Below are positions 1 to 10,850 of a DNA stretch of 64,000 nt, one piece after another (position 1 is the stretch's first letter; every line of letters begins with the position of its first letter). A program made the position numbers and the translations under genes. The DNA comes from Drosophila miranda (lineage: Eukaryota; Arthropoda; Insecta; Diptera; Drosophilidae), in assembly GCF_003369915.1 (NCBI RefSeq), contig NC_046675.1:21762001-21826000 (forward strand), given 5' to 3'. The notes under the pieces are model-generated. The model did not search any database. It was not told the DNA's origin and worked only from the letters and a program-made list of their open reading frames with translations.

Positions 1-160
1 CAATAGCAACCTCAATAATAATAATACGAACAACAATCAAATGGTGGGACATACGAGTCTCCATGGGAACCATCATCAACAGCAGCAGCAGCAACAATCC
101 GATCTCATGACCAATCTGCAGTTACACATCAAACAGGACTACGATCTTACAGCACTGTAG
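1..160 (+). CDS. Dfd: Deformed C-terminal coding end (partial, 5' part outside window)
   Basis: Reading from base 2, an open frame encodes an Asn-rich stretch, a His/Gln run and then the ending MTNLQLHIKQDYDLTAL before a TAG at 158-160. This matches my memory of the C-terminus of the Deformed homeodomain protein, the Hox4 transcription factor that specifies maxillary and mandibular identity. The homeobox lies left of the window, so only about 52 residues are visible and no DNA-binding part can be checked. The gene runs on the plus strand, the same direction as bcd, zen and pb here. In D. melanogaster Dfd points the opposite way to those genes. A near-copy of the final codons follows the stop. 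Confidence 0.85.
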   Translation, partial: NSNLNNNNTNNNQMVGHTSLHGNHHQQQQQQQSDLMTNLQLHIKQDYDLTAL

Positions 161-191
161 GCAACAGGACTACGATCTGACGGCCGTTTAG
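131..191 (+). repeat. Imperfect tandem copy of the Dfd terminal codons
   Basis: Bases 131-160 encode the final KQDYDLTAL and stop. Bases 161-191 repeat almost the same sequence, with the core CAGGACTACGATCT identical. The second copy would read QDYDLTAV and its own TAG (189-191), but it is one base out of frame with the first. It therefore lies in the 3' UTR. Confidence 0.85.
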
Positions 192-1170
192 GAAGCTGTC
201 AAGCTAGAAAATGTAGAAAGAAACCTTAAGCACATGTAAATTTCCCAACCCAAACCCCAGCCCCATTTCCTTTGTAGATCTTTGTGTTTGTTTTCTTTTC
301 TAAAAACGAAAACCTTGCGACTCTGTGGACAAGGCCAAGGACAAATCGGAATATACAGTGAACAAAAATAGTTAGTTAGACTAAAGTTAAGCATCGACCA
401 TTAGGTAATCGAACCCTCACTTAACCCAAAATCCTTTCAACCCCCAAACAAAATGTTGTATATGAGATATATGTGTACTTAAGCATCCCCCCTAAGAATC
501 AGGTATAAAAGAGTTTTTGTATAAAGCCTAGAAAGATTTGTCATAGTCATTAAGTGGTACAACATAATAGAGATCTATATATAGTACTTAGTATATAGGA
601 TTGCATATATGTATAATTATAATTATTATTATTATTATTAAATGTAGTGTGGCATTTGTTGTGCGTCGTCTAGATGTATGTAAGTTCGTACGTATATTTT
701 ATGGATACAAATAAATGATATAAATTGAAAGATAATTAGTGAAAACTTTAGAGAAATTTATTGTAAAGGAAAAAGTTAAGAATATGTACCGCACTTTGGG
801 TAAGAAATCAATCAATGATTAAACTTTTAGAAGATTTTAGGAATACTGGTATACGAAAAGTGAGATGATTTGATGGATTTTATGGGACAATATATACTTA
901 ATATATTTTTGGAAAATATACTCTGCGAATATTCAGCCCAGGCGGACATGGTTGTCCATCCAGAGAAGAATTCTGTATATAAAAACCCATAGAAACCATA
1001 ATTTTCAGCAGGAACGCGTAATGCAGCAGCGCCCATCTGTCGGTATGCGTTTCTTTTTAGGATCCGCTTGGTTTCGTGTTCCTTGGGCCACTTTATGCTG
1101 CAGTCATTGCAGTAAACTCTCAGAAATATACATAAACATGTATCTATAAATGAAAAAAGATTTTAATAAA
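161..1170 (+). other. Dfd: Dfd 3' UTR with two candidate polyadenylation signals
   Basis: The AT-rich DNA after the Dfd stop holds an AATAAA at 710-715 and another at 1165-1170. Either could end the transcript, giving a 3' UTR of roughly 0.55 or 1.0 kb. No other coding sequence is convincing here. Which signal is used cannot be told from sequence alone. Confidence 0.5.
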
Positions 1171-4100
1171 GACAAATATACGCTAATTACCCTTTCAGAA
1201 CTCCTTCACAAGTAACCAAAAATCTCAAACCAAACTTTATTCCTGAATGACTGAACCAAACACTCCTTTTGATGGATAACCTCCCCTCAAAAAGACAAGT
1301 TTCTTAACCCGCCTACACACACATAACCCAAGTAGTGGATTTATCCACGATGATAATCCGCTGATTCATCCATCGCTCATTGTCAACTAATTAGGACAAA
1401 TTTAAACATCATGACCCAAACGCTGCTGGGATCCAAACTCCTTTTGTGTTTCGTGTTTCGGAGGGGGATTTCGCGCTAAAGAATTCAACAGGCCTTTGGT
1501 TGCCAATCAACATTTTGGGGGGCTGTGTGTGGCAAGGAGGCACGGGGCAGGCAGGCAGGGTCGCCAAATGCTAACAAGAGTTCTTAATTAAAAATCGATT
1601 CGTCCAATGATTGATCACAGCCCATTGGCACCTGTTGGCTTCTGGAAATATGTTCAACAAGAAATCATCTCTCTCAAGAAATTGCATAGCGAATGGGGAT
1701 CCTGAAGGGGTGATAAACTGGTCTTTGCACACACATTTCACTGGAATATCGAAGTCCTATTGCGAATTGTTAGTGGTTATTCAGGCGTGCACTCCTCCTC
1801 GTTGACAATGACCAGAGAGACGACTCCGCCAGGCGATCGGGAGTACCAGTGCCCTCTCGGTTGGGACACAATCAATCTACCCCTGACTTGGACAGTGGAT
1901 TGTCGTGCCTGGGTACATGGAAACACTCTTAGCGCTTAATTTATCATTGCGAAATGATCAGCACTGTCTCCTGCTCCTCTGGAGTCCAGTCCGAACTGGA
2001 ACTGGAAATTGCGCGCCGCACACTCGCCTCAAGCCTCAAGCCTCAAGCGATAAAAGGATTAAGACCTACTTATAGACCGGAACGAAACAAGAGCCTGAAG
2101 ACGAGGAGAGGAGACCTGAAACCCAGACGGAGGACGATACAAGGAGAACGCGGATGAGTACCAGCAAAAAGTTGACATTGCGTTCTCCCCTGTTGAAATT
2201 AGCAGCTCAAAGTGATTACGAGAGCATGAGCACGTGTTATGGAAATAATTTAACACTTTGACAGGGATAGCAGTACAGAAGAGAGGGGGTATCGGAGTGG
2301 GGAGCATTGGGTACGTGGGCTATGGAATATCACTCGTAATTATGACCAACGGTAGCTTCAGTTGTCACTTGCCCTCGGAAGAGGACCCACCGCAGACACG
2401 GTTCCAGTTAAAGAGGATTTTGTGACAAGTTTTTCGGTTAAAGAATATAGATACAGAAAATATCATAAAGAGGTGTTAAAACAAATTAATTAACCGAAGA
2501 AAAATATAAACATAATTCCAAAAGAATTCTAGGCCATCAAATTTCTAAAAACTTAAATATCTGTGTCCATAAATTAACGAAAACTCCACCAAAATCACAC
2601 CAAATCCGTTAGATATCAATAGAATTCGATCGGATCTACGATTTTAAAGCCAGAACCCTTCCTAGAACCCCTTCCCATCAATCCATTAAACCCTCGAAAA
2701 CGACTCTCACACCTTTCAAGAGACCACAAAATCTGTAGGGTATTTGTTCTAAATGATTTTTAATAGACAAAACTCAGCGCAGCCATTCCTCTGACCATTT
2801 ATATTCCATCCTCCAACCGACCGACCATCCATCCATCGTATGGGGTAAAAGGAGGCCAGGCCAGGCCGGGACCAGGCTGAAGGCAGGAGGCACTCGCATG
2901 GTCAAACATAATACATGGGTTAATGGTTACAAATTAGGCCTGGATCGGTTGCACGCACAGGGAGGCAGGCAGTAGATGGAGAATGAAGGATGGAGGATGG
3001 AGGACGGAGGAGTACGACCAACCGCAGGCTCCCTGCCACAAGATGTGGCAAATGGAAGGAGAGACTAAGCTGCCAATTTAATAAATGGCCAGGCATTAAT
3101 TAAATCGAAAGAAGAGCGAGCGGCAGGGGCCGGGGCAGGGGCATATACACAATGGAAGGGGACGAACGACTTGAGTGATGAGACTTGATTGATTCCTGCC
3201 GAGGGCCACACTTGAGGTGCATTGTTGCACATAATTGTGACTCTGGCCTTGGGCTGCACTACTACATTGATTTATGCCCGGGATCTCTTTTGTGTGTTCC
3301 TGCCACACGGAAAATTTGTTTCCAATTCAACAACAAACTTGATGAGAATTGATGCCACTTCAAAACGGTTTGACTCTGATTTCAGTGTTTATTTTGACAG
3401 CGCCATTAAATGGCCAACTAATTGGCAAGGTGAAAAACAATTAGATGGCAGTTTTCAGTGGAATTCTAGAGGACAGAATCACAGGACATTCAGCACAAAA
3501 CGGTAGCCCTCTGGCCAGAACCTTGGCAAAACCCACTTCGGCATTCATCAAATGGCGTATTAGAAGAAGTCAAACCTCGCAGCAGGAGAACCTTTGCCTC
3601 CTAGAGAATCCTTTTTCGGCCCCTTATAATCCCCTTTCCTTCACTTGTGCCGCCGCCAGACATTGCGCGTGGGCGTTTTTGGTGGGCGTTTCGCTATTCC
3701 GATATGCAAAAAAATGTATGTGCCGATCCGAGCCAATGAAATTAGCAACAGTAGACGCAGCTAATGGTTTTGTTTTGTCTCGTCCTTTCCAGGAGCGGCA
3801 GCGGCACAAAGGACGAGTTGGCACAGCCAGAAAGGGTTGAGCCGTGTCCCTTGACTTCTGTTGGGATAATCCGGGATGAAAGAGGATGAGACTGGATTAC
3901 AGAACTACCGCTGCGAAGAGTCAAAGAGTTAGAGGAAATGAGATGCTTAAAAACTACCTTTGAACTAGACGAAAAATTCTCAAAGATTAGGGACTGAAAT
4001 ATGAGCAAAATTTAGAGGTTTTTCTTTGATATTAAACCAAAATGTTTGCCTATATATATAAGCATCTGGGAACAGAAATATTTAACTAAAATTGTTACAA

Positions 4101-6547
4101 ATTTACAGACACTCAAAAAGGGGAATGGGATCTTCTCTTGGTATTTCTGTACTGTTTCTAAACACTATACACACTATATATTCGAATACCTCTATATAGA
4201 ATGTGTCCTAATACCCCCCCTACCATTTGGCTCTTTGGTCGAGCTCTTTGCAACGCCGTGGCAGCGGCATCAGCAGCAGCAAAACTACGAGTGCGAGTAC
4301 GAAGTATCTGCGGTAATTGACATTCGATCATTAATCACAAGGCTGCACATTGCAGACATTTCCTTTCGTTCGTTTCATTTCGTTGGGTTTTTCGCTACGA
4401 AATTTTATTCGATTCTCTCGAAAGAGAGAGAGAGACAGTTTCTTTTTTTACAATTTCAAGCAAGTGGAACGGCCTTCAACACCTTCTCTTCTTTTTTTTT
4501 TTGGGTCCTCTTTTGGGGGAAGGCAGTCTCCTTTTTGGGACAAGGAGTCCGAGAGTCCCGTCCCCCATCCTTGTATCAGCATCATGGCCGCCCTGGCCCT
4601 AGTGGCGCTACTGAGTGCTTTGTTCTTCCGACTGACAGCTCCTTGATGTGGCAGCAACAGCAGCAGGCAGGCAGGCAGGCCTTGCCTGAAGGGTCCGTAA
4701 GTCCCCCATATATGATGTGATGTGTGAGAGTGTGTGCTCTCACCCTCATCCCTCTTTGCACACACACTCTCTCCAGCCCTCCAACCCTCGACGCCGTCAC
4801 CACCCTCGAGTGCCAGTGAAAGTTCTCTCCCCAAAAACAGAACCCAGAACAGATGAAAGTAGCCAGCAATTTCCAACCATTTGCAATTCTCTGACAGTAG
4901 TAGCATTTCTGATGAAATTTTATTCCGTTCACATAGCCGTCCATGTCATTTCTGCCGCTCGCTTGGACCTCACGATTTTTTATGTCCTTTTGTTGATTAT
5001 TTCGTTGACATGCCGCCTGTCTCTTCCCTGTCTCTTCTCTGTCTTATTCGCAGTTGAAGTAGCATTAGAAATAAAGGAGGAAGATGCCTCCGCTTCCCCC
5101 GCCCCCCACACACTTTTTGGTGACATTTTTTTGACAAATGTTACGCTTTTGGCGTTGGTTCTTTTTTGGGGGAGTGGCTCTTGTTCTGGTTCTGGTTCTA
5201 CGAAGGCTTTTTCGATTTGTGTGTGTTTTGTGGTTTGTTCCAAGTTTTTAGCCATTTCAAAGATATTTTGAAACCCTTTCCTCGGATTTCTGGGAAGATT
5301 TCTGCTCGAGAGGGATATATGTAACTTCGGTTGTTTTGGATGGGTTGCATCATATGGAGGATTGGGGGTTGATTATACTAACAAAAAATATAATAATACT
5401 AGGGTTCAGGCGCTTAGCCCGCAGTTTCCATCCCAGTTGCTTAAGCGAAAAAGAAAAACAAAACAGCTACAGAAGCTTACAGATTCAGAGGATTTAAGAT
5501 GAGTACACTAAATTCTTGAATATTCTATGAATATATGAAAAAAGTTGTTTCCGAGATATTGATGGCTTTCAACATTTTTAACATCATAAAACCTTTACTT
5601 TAATTAAACTTACTTCTTTTCCAGTGGTATTTGAAGATATTGTTAAAAATTAAAGTTAATTAAATTTCCAATCAACCATCTATATGCGATACGATAGATA
5701 GATAGATATTGTAAATAAAAGTTAAGTTTTTAAACACTTAGAGGAAAAACTATTTTATATTTTTGTCTGATCTCATTTTCATGATTAACTCTATATTATT
5801 GAATACAGCTTTCATTCAAAATGTTTTACAATATTTAAATTGTCCTATGCGTTGCCTTCACTGATCGTGTTAGTATGACCATTTTTTGATATTAATCTCT
5901 TATCAAATCATTAAGTTAATTATAATTAATTAATAATTATTAAGACATTTTTGCTTTTTGCCGCCATCTGTTGCGGAGTAGCTGCCACACAAGTTCCACA
6001 CACACTCCACATATTTCGTGGTTCAAGTACTGGCTAAAAGAAAGAGACAGCCATGCTACACATGCTGAATATAAGAGAGGGGAAACACACTTTCTACTGA
6101 ATGTCTTAGTCGTGACACGAACCAGGTGTAAGCTGTTATGTAATTGAGATGTAGAGCTTATGTAGAATAACATTTCATGATTTTTTTCAATTCGATGCAA
6201 TTCAAAATTCATTTTACTGAAACAAACAAACATATATGCTTTATTCTTTTATTTTTTAAATAATATAAGAAAATTATGAGTTCTGCTGATCCCCACGTTC
6301 CCATGCAGATATATGTCATTTTCGATTTGTTGTTTAAATTACTCAATTTGGAAAAACTCCCATAGAAGGCTTTGATATCTCAATAATCCCTTTGTTAGTT
6401 GTTTTAGTTTAGTTTTTCAGCTGTTTGTGCTGTTATCTGATTTTTCGCACAATTGGAAAAATCCTAGTATATTCTTTAGTAAACAAAATTTGTAGACTTT
6501 TTTTGAAAATTATACTTGTAAGAAACACAATAATTTTTGATTTAAAC
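1171..6547. other. Intergenic DNA downstream of Dfd
   Basis: I see no supported gene here. The stretch has pyrimidine-rich tracts, a GAGA run near 4421-4434, a short GCAG tetranucleotide repeat at 4663-4680 and a GATA repeat at 5693-5708. Longer open frames around 4046-5271 are low-complexity and lack splice signals or family resemblance. The interval is plausibly cis-regulatory for Dfd, which is inference from position only. Confidence 0.5.
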
Positions 6548-6964
6548 ATGTCCAATCAAAGTGATCATCTGGTGGTTCGAGCTCTGCTGACTCTGAACAC
6601 AATTGCCACCTTGGATGAGATAGTGGACCAATTTACGCAGCGCTATGATGTGAGATCTATACCATCCTCAGTATCTGTACATGTGTTCATTTTTTGGTTT
6701 CTTCTGCAGTTCAATCCTGAGCAACGAAATAGACTTTCGGAGGTAGTAGAGCAGACCCTTAAGGAGGCCGTCCGTTTCGGCTTTATCCGGATGGAGAATG
6801 GTGCCTACTGTCTTCTGAAGTCAGCGTTCTCAGCCCAGAGGGAACAGGCCGTACAGACGCCTATTATACCCTCGATGGAGACCCAACCATCGACAGAAAA
6901 ACGTCGCGTTTCCTCAGTAACCAAGTATGTGTCCAAATTGGTGAACTGGTGTCGTATCTCCTAG
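6548..6964 (+). CDS. Small unnamed protein with winged-helix-like pattern (two exons)
   Basis: Exon 1 is 6548-6649 (34 codons from ATG, MSNQSDHLVV...), the intron is 6650-6709 (gtgaga...ctgcag, 60 nt) and exon 2 is 6710-6964 ending in TAG. The product is 118 aa. The pattern VVRALLTL..IATLDEIVDQF, then a helix RLSEVVEQTLKEAVRFGFI, then a turn NGAYCL resembles a winged-helix fold of the linker-histone or DUF4777 kind. That family call is inference and I cannot name an ortholog. The C-terminal 35 residues are basic and Ser/Thr-rich. The start was chosen because upstream in-frame sequence is AT-rich and looks untranslated. An AATAAA sits at 6979-6984, so the 3' UTR is very short. The gene stands alone between Dfd and mir-993. 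Confidence 0.65.
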   Translation: MSNQSDHLVVRALLTLNTIATLDEIVDQFTQRYDVRSIPSSVSVHVFIFWFLLQFNPEQRNRLSEVVEQTLKEAVRFGFIRMENGAYCLLKSAFSAQREQAVQTPIIPSMETQPSTEKRRVSSVTKYVSKLVNWCRIS

Positions 6965-6978
6965 TGCCAGATGCCATA

Positions 6979-6984
6979 AATAAA
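6979..6984 (+). other. Polyadenylation signal of the small two-exon gene
   Basis: AATAAA begins 15 bases after the stop codon at 6962-6964. Its position and the lack of any other signal nearby support it as the end of the 118-aa gene. Confidence 0.6.
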
Positions 6985-9900
6985 CGCCTATCTGCCAAGT
7001 GTTTAGTGTTTATTTATTTTACAATTGATCAAACAGTGTTTCAAGTGTGGATAAAGTGCACTGATTTATGGAAATAGTTGCCAATCTGCCATTCCGAATA
7101 TTCCTCGATTTGTTCGTGATTAAATGGTCATAAAATGGACCTGACCCCAAAAATAATTAGCAGCGGCGGCCACAGCTGTGGGCAAGCCATGGTATAACTG
7201 TGTGTGGCCAAAATGGTAGCTGAAAATGGGAAATGGCAATTGGATAGAAATGAAAATGAAACTGAAACTCAAACTAAAGTTGGGAGGGCAATAAATTCTG
7301 GCATTTCCAGTTTATGTTAATCCAATAAATATTGCTGCACAGCTTCCACAATTCCCTCCTCCCTGTGCCCTCCTCTTGCTGCGGAGTAATCAATTTTATT
7401 TGCAAAACAATTTGTATTTATTTGATGGTGGATATTGTGTGTATGGGTCCTCATGGTGCTCCTTTGGTGGCTCTTGTGCTATGATTCAGATACCAGTGCT
7501 CCTGCTGGTCCTCCTACACGGATCAGACTCCTGCCCATAGTCCCCTGGTCCTCTGTTGCTCCCCCTGATACGCTGGTCCTCTGGTCGTCTGGTTCCATGT
7601 CCTGCCATCCTGGTCCATCCTCTTCCACAAATTTAAAAGCTCAATTTGTCCATTTATGTCAACTTGTCACGCGAAGGAAAATAAAACGAATTAATAAAAA
7701 ATACAGGAATGGGAAAGGAAGACAGCAATGAAGGATATACTCACAGACAGAGAGGAAGGAAAAAAGCAACAGAAAGAGCACTAGAAAGAGAGCAGAGATG
7801 TAGGGAAATCCCCAGTAGAAAAAAATCCAAATATCTCTTGCCAGAGAGAGGGAGGGATAGAGAGGGCCATACTATCCTCGAAAGAGAAGGCAACTAAACG
7901 CGTAAAATATATTCAGCAATTGTTTGGTTTGGTCTCGCGCGCTCTACTCTGCTCATTGCATGCGGATACAAAGATACTTTAGCGCCAAGATACGGATACA
8001 CCATCATTCATCGCTTATGCTGCCAGGGCCCTTCCCCTCCCACACAGTGCCTCCTCCTTGTGGCAGGATGGCACTCGTATTGTTGTTCCTTTCATGGCAT
8101 TGCAAACGAATGGCAAAAACTGTCGCTCATTCGCATAAATCCTGACGAATGATTTCAGCGGGTCCAGGGCAAATGGCAAAAGGGGAGGAGAGGCAGGGAT
8201 GGTTTATTAGGGGGCTGGCACGGGGGTGTTTGGATAGATGGATAGCAATAGATCCGCGGCGGAACAACGTGAGAGGAGTGCCACACAACAAAAGCAATTA
8301 TATGTGCGAATCATTTTACGAGCTGCCTCTCAATGGTTCCTCATTCCACAGCCACAGCCCCCCCACCAATATTTTCAACATTTTCGCCACGTTGGCAGCA
8401 CACCGATACGATACGACAATGTGCTGAAAGCTGCAGCAAACAGAAACATTGGAAAAGTGGAAAAGTGGCAACAAAGGACAGGGAATTGCAGAAGCAAAAG
8501 GAGTGGCGAGAGCACAACTAAAACAAAGGACATGGTGGAAGCGGGAAATGCTACAGGCGGGGGCTTGGATATGGGGAAAAACCGAGTAAAACAAAGGACA
8601 TGGCAAAAATCGAGTTAAACAACGCAGGAAAACACCCGAGAAACAACAACGATTTCGAAATGACAAAGAAATTGCCAACAAGAATTGGGTGTGTGGGGGA
8701 GGGTGGGAGCCTGGGTGAAAAACCATCCGCTTAGAACCTCCTCCCACCCGAGCCACTCGTAAAAACGGAAAAACGCAACGAAAATCAAACGATTGTCAAT
8801 GCGAAAATAAATCGCATTCTTTCATTTGCTTTTCCTCGACAGCCCTCCCCAAGGACAACAGCTGCCATAAAACCAGCAGCCCCACCCCTCCCCTTGATGA
8901 GACGTGAGGCATTTTTATATCACTTTGGAGCACTGACAGTGGTCGTGGCTGCCCTCCAAAGTTGAGTTTCTGTTCGAGGACTCAAACTTTAAGTCAATTC
9001 GAATGGAAACTGTCAATAACCTGAAATTCAAATTTATATTTTCCTGTCTTCAATCAGGAAAATACTCATAAAAAGTGAGCATTAAATTTAGCTATCTAAA
9101 GGAATTTTATAGAATTTTTTCTATCTCAACTAAATGCAGTGGAAATAGATTTTATTTATGTTTTATTAGGTGATATTTTGACGCATCAGCTGCAGCCAAT
9201 GATCCCTTTAATTTATGGGCATTTTCCCAACAATTTTCAACAATTTCCATCCTTATTTATAGTTGTATTTCTTACCATTGATCACCTGCCCATTATTTCA
9301 ATCTCTTTTCCTAAAAGAAAACTTTTATTTGCTGTCATTTTTCATCCTCAAACTCTCTCTCTATACATCATCGCCCCTCTCCATTTTCCACTAAGAACTC
9401 TCATAACTTTCCTAATACCTCAACAAAAATTTTCTTTCCATGGTGTTAATGTTTGCACTTTGACATTAACAGCCCTGGAAAGAAAATCTTTTTTTTTTTG
9501 GCCAGTCTTTGAAGTCATCTTTCTCATACAATGCGATGACAAATGATATCAAAAGTTCCCAGACAAAATGGGAAATGTAAAGAAGAAGATTGAAACAGCA
9601 GCAGCAGCAAAAGAAGAAGAAGAACAATCAGTGGGAAAAAGAGGAAAAGTAAAGTAAAGCAATAAGCTTTCGGGCAACTTGTCGCAGGTGACTTACCCAA
9701 CTACTTAGCACATAAAACATCAACCGACTCCACTATGACAGTGCAGACAGTGCGGAAAATGGGAGGGAAAAACGTGGTGAAGACCAGAGAAAAAGTCCTT
9801 GGAAAACAGGTGAAAACTTGCTAAAGCGAGGAGTGAAGCTGTCCAACGGCTGGCTCGACAATTGGCGTTGCCTTTTAACGTTTATTAATAATTCAGGCCC

Positions 9901-10749
9901 ACATAAAAGTTGCGCTTCACTTAACCATACTCCCTCGCGCGGGGGCCACAGCGAAGTGTGAACAAAATCGTGGAAAATCTGAGGCGAAAAATCACAACAC
10001 AACGAACACGCAGGGGAGGTGGCACCAGGGCCATTGTCTGCAGATGCTTAAAGGGAGGTGCTTGGACCTTTTCCTACATAAATAATGATTTCGATGGGCC
10101 TGACTCTGTTCTTTTTCTCACCCATTCTCCCTCTCCATTTCCATCTTGGAGGCTCTCCCTCTCATTCTTACTTCTTCTTGTTTCCTTGGTTATGATGACG
10201 TTTATAGGTGGGTTCTGGCTTAGGTCTGTTTCTGGCTCAGAATCCTGGCTGTGGTGGTGGCTCTGGTTCTGTTTGGTGGTCCGTGGCCCTGCTGCTGATA
10301 TTAAGTATACGCCGCATGGTGTTTACCAAGTTTATGTCTCGTATTTGCTTTTGGGCTTTGATGGTCTTTGGTTTTCCTTTTTTTCCTTTGTGTGTGATCC
10401 TAAAGTAGAAGCAGAAATGTTGAAAGCTAATGTTGAATGTCTGCCAACAATGAAAAGGCAGTTTTATGAGGTTGGGGTTAAAGATTGTGAGTACGTGTTG
10501 AAAATGGACTGAAAACTAAGGTAAACTGAATTTTTACTGGTAAAGCCTTTATTTAATGAGAGCAGGAGAGTATTCTGTCAAATATTTGTATAAAGAAGGG
10601 TTATATCTTAAATGAAAATGTCGAGAACTCCATCAAAACTTATTTAACAACTACAAATGTATGTTATATTTCACATAAATCTAACACTTTACTTGTACAT
10701 AACATTTTCACGTCCATTTTTCACTTTCAAAGTTGTTTCTTTCTACCCT
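6985..10749. other. Intergenic DNA between the small gene and mir-993
   Basis: No gene is supported. The DNA has purine-rich stretches (about 7700-7870 and 8450-8620) and pyrimidine-rich stretches (about 9230-9430), plus short CAG and AAG repeats near 9596-9625. Open frames here are compositional artefacts of these biased tracts. Confidence 0.5.
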
Positions 10750-10850
10750 GTGAGATACCTGTAGAGACGAGCTTCTGATAATCGACACAAACACTCGAAA
10801 ATACATCGGGCGCAATATAAACAAAAGCCCGGAACTACAGGGTAGGTCAC
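10750..10850 (-). ncRNA. mir-993: mir-993 microRNA precursor hairpin
   Basis: Read on the minus strand, 10844-10821 matches the miR-993 5p arm (starts TACCCTGTAGTTCC) and 10775-10753 matches the 3p arm (starts GAAGCTCGTCTCTACAGG), as I remember them. The two arms pair with each other, and the outer bases GTGA and TCAC (10850-10847 and 10753-10750) extend the stem. The loop is about 45 nt. miR-993 is an arthropod relative of the Hox-cluster miR-10, and its 5p arm shares the ACCCTGTAG seed region. A place between the Hox3-derived genes and Dfd fits the known insect Hox layout. No promoter could be assigned. Confidence 0.93.

Noticed and set aside
4046..4906. Plus-strand 224-codon frame and overlapping minus-strand 152- and 120-codon frames
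   Set aside because: Low complexity, mutually overlapping, no splice sites or recognisable motifs. They probably reflect biased base composition.
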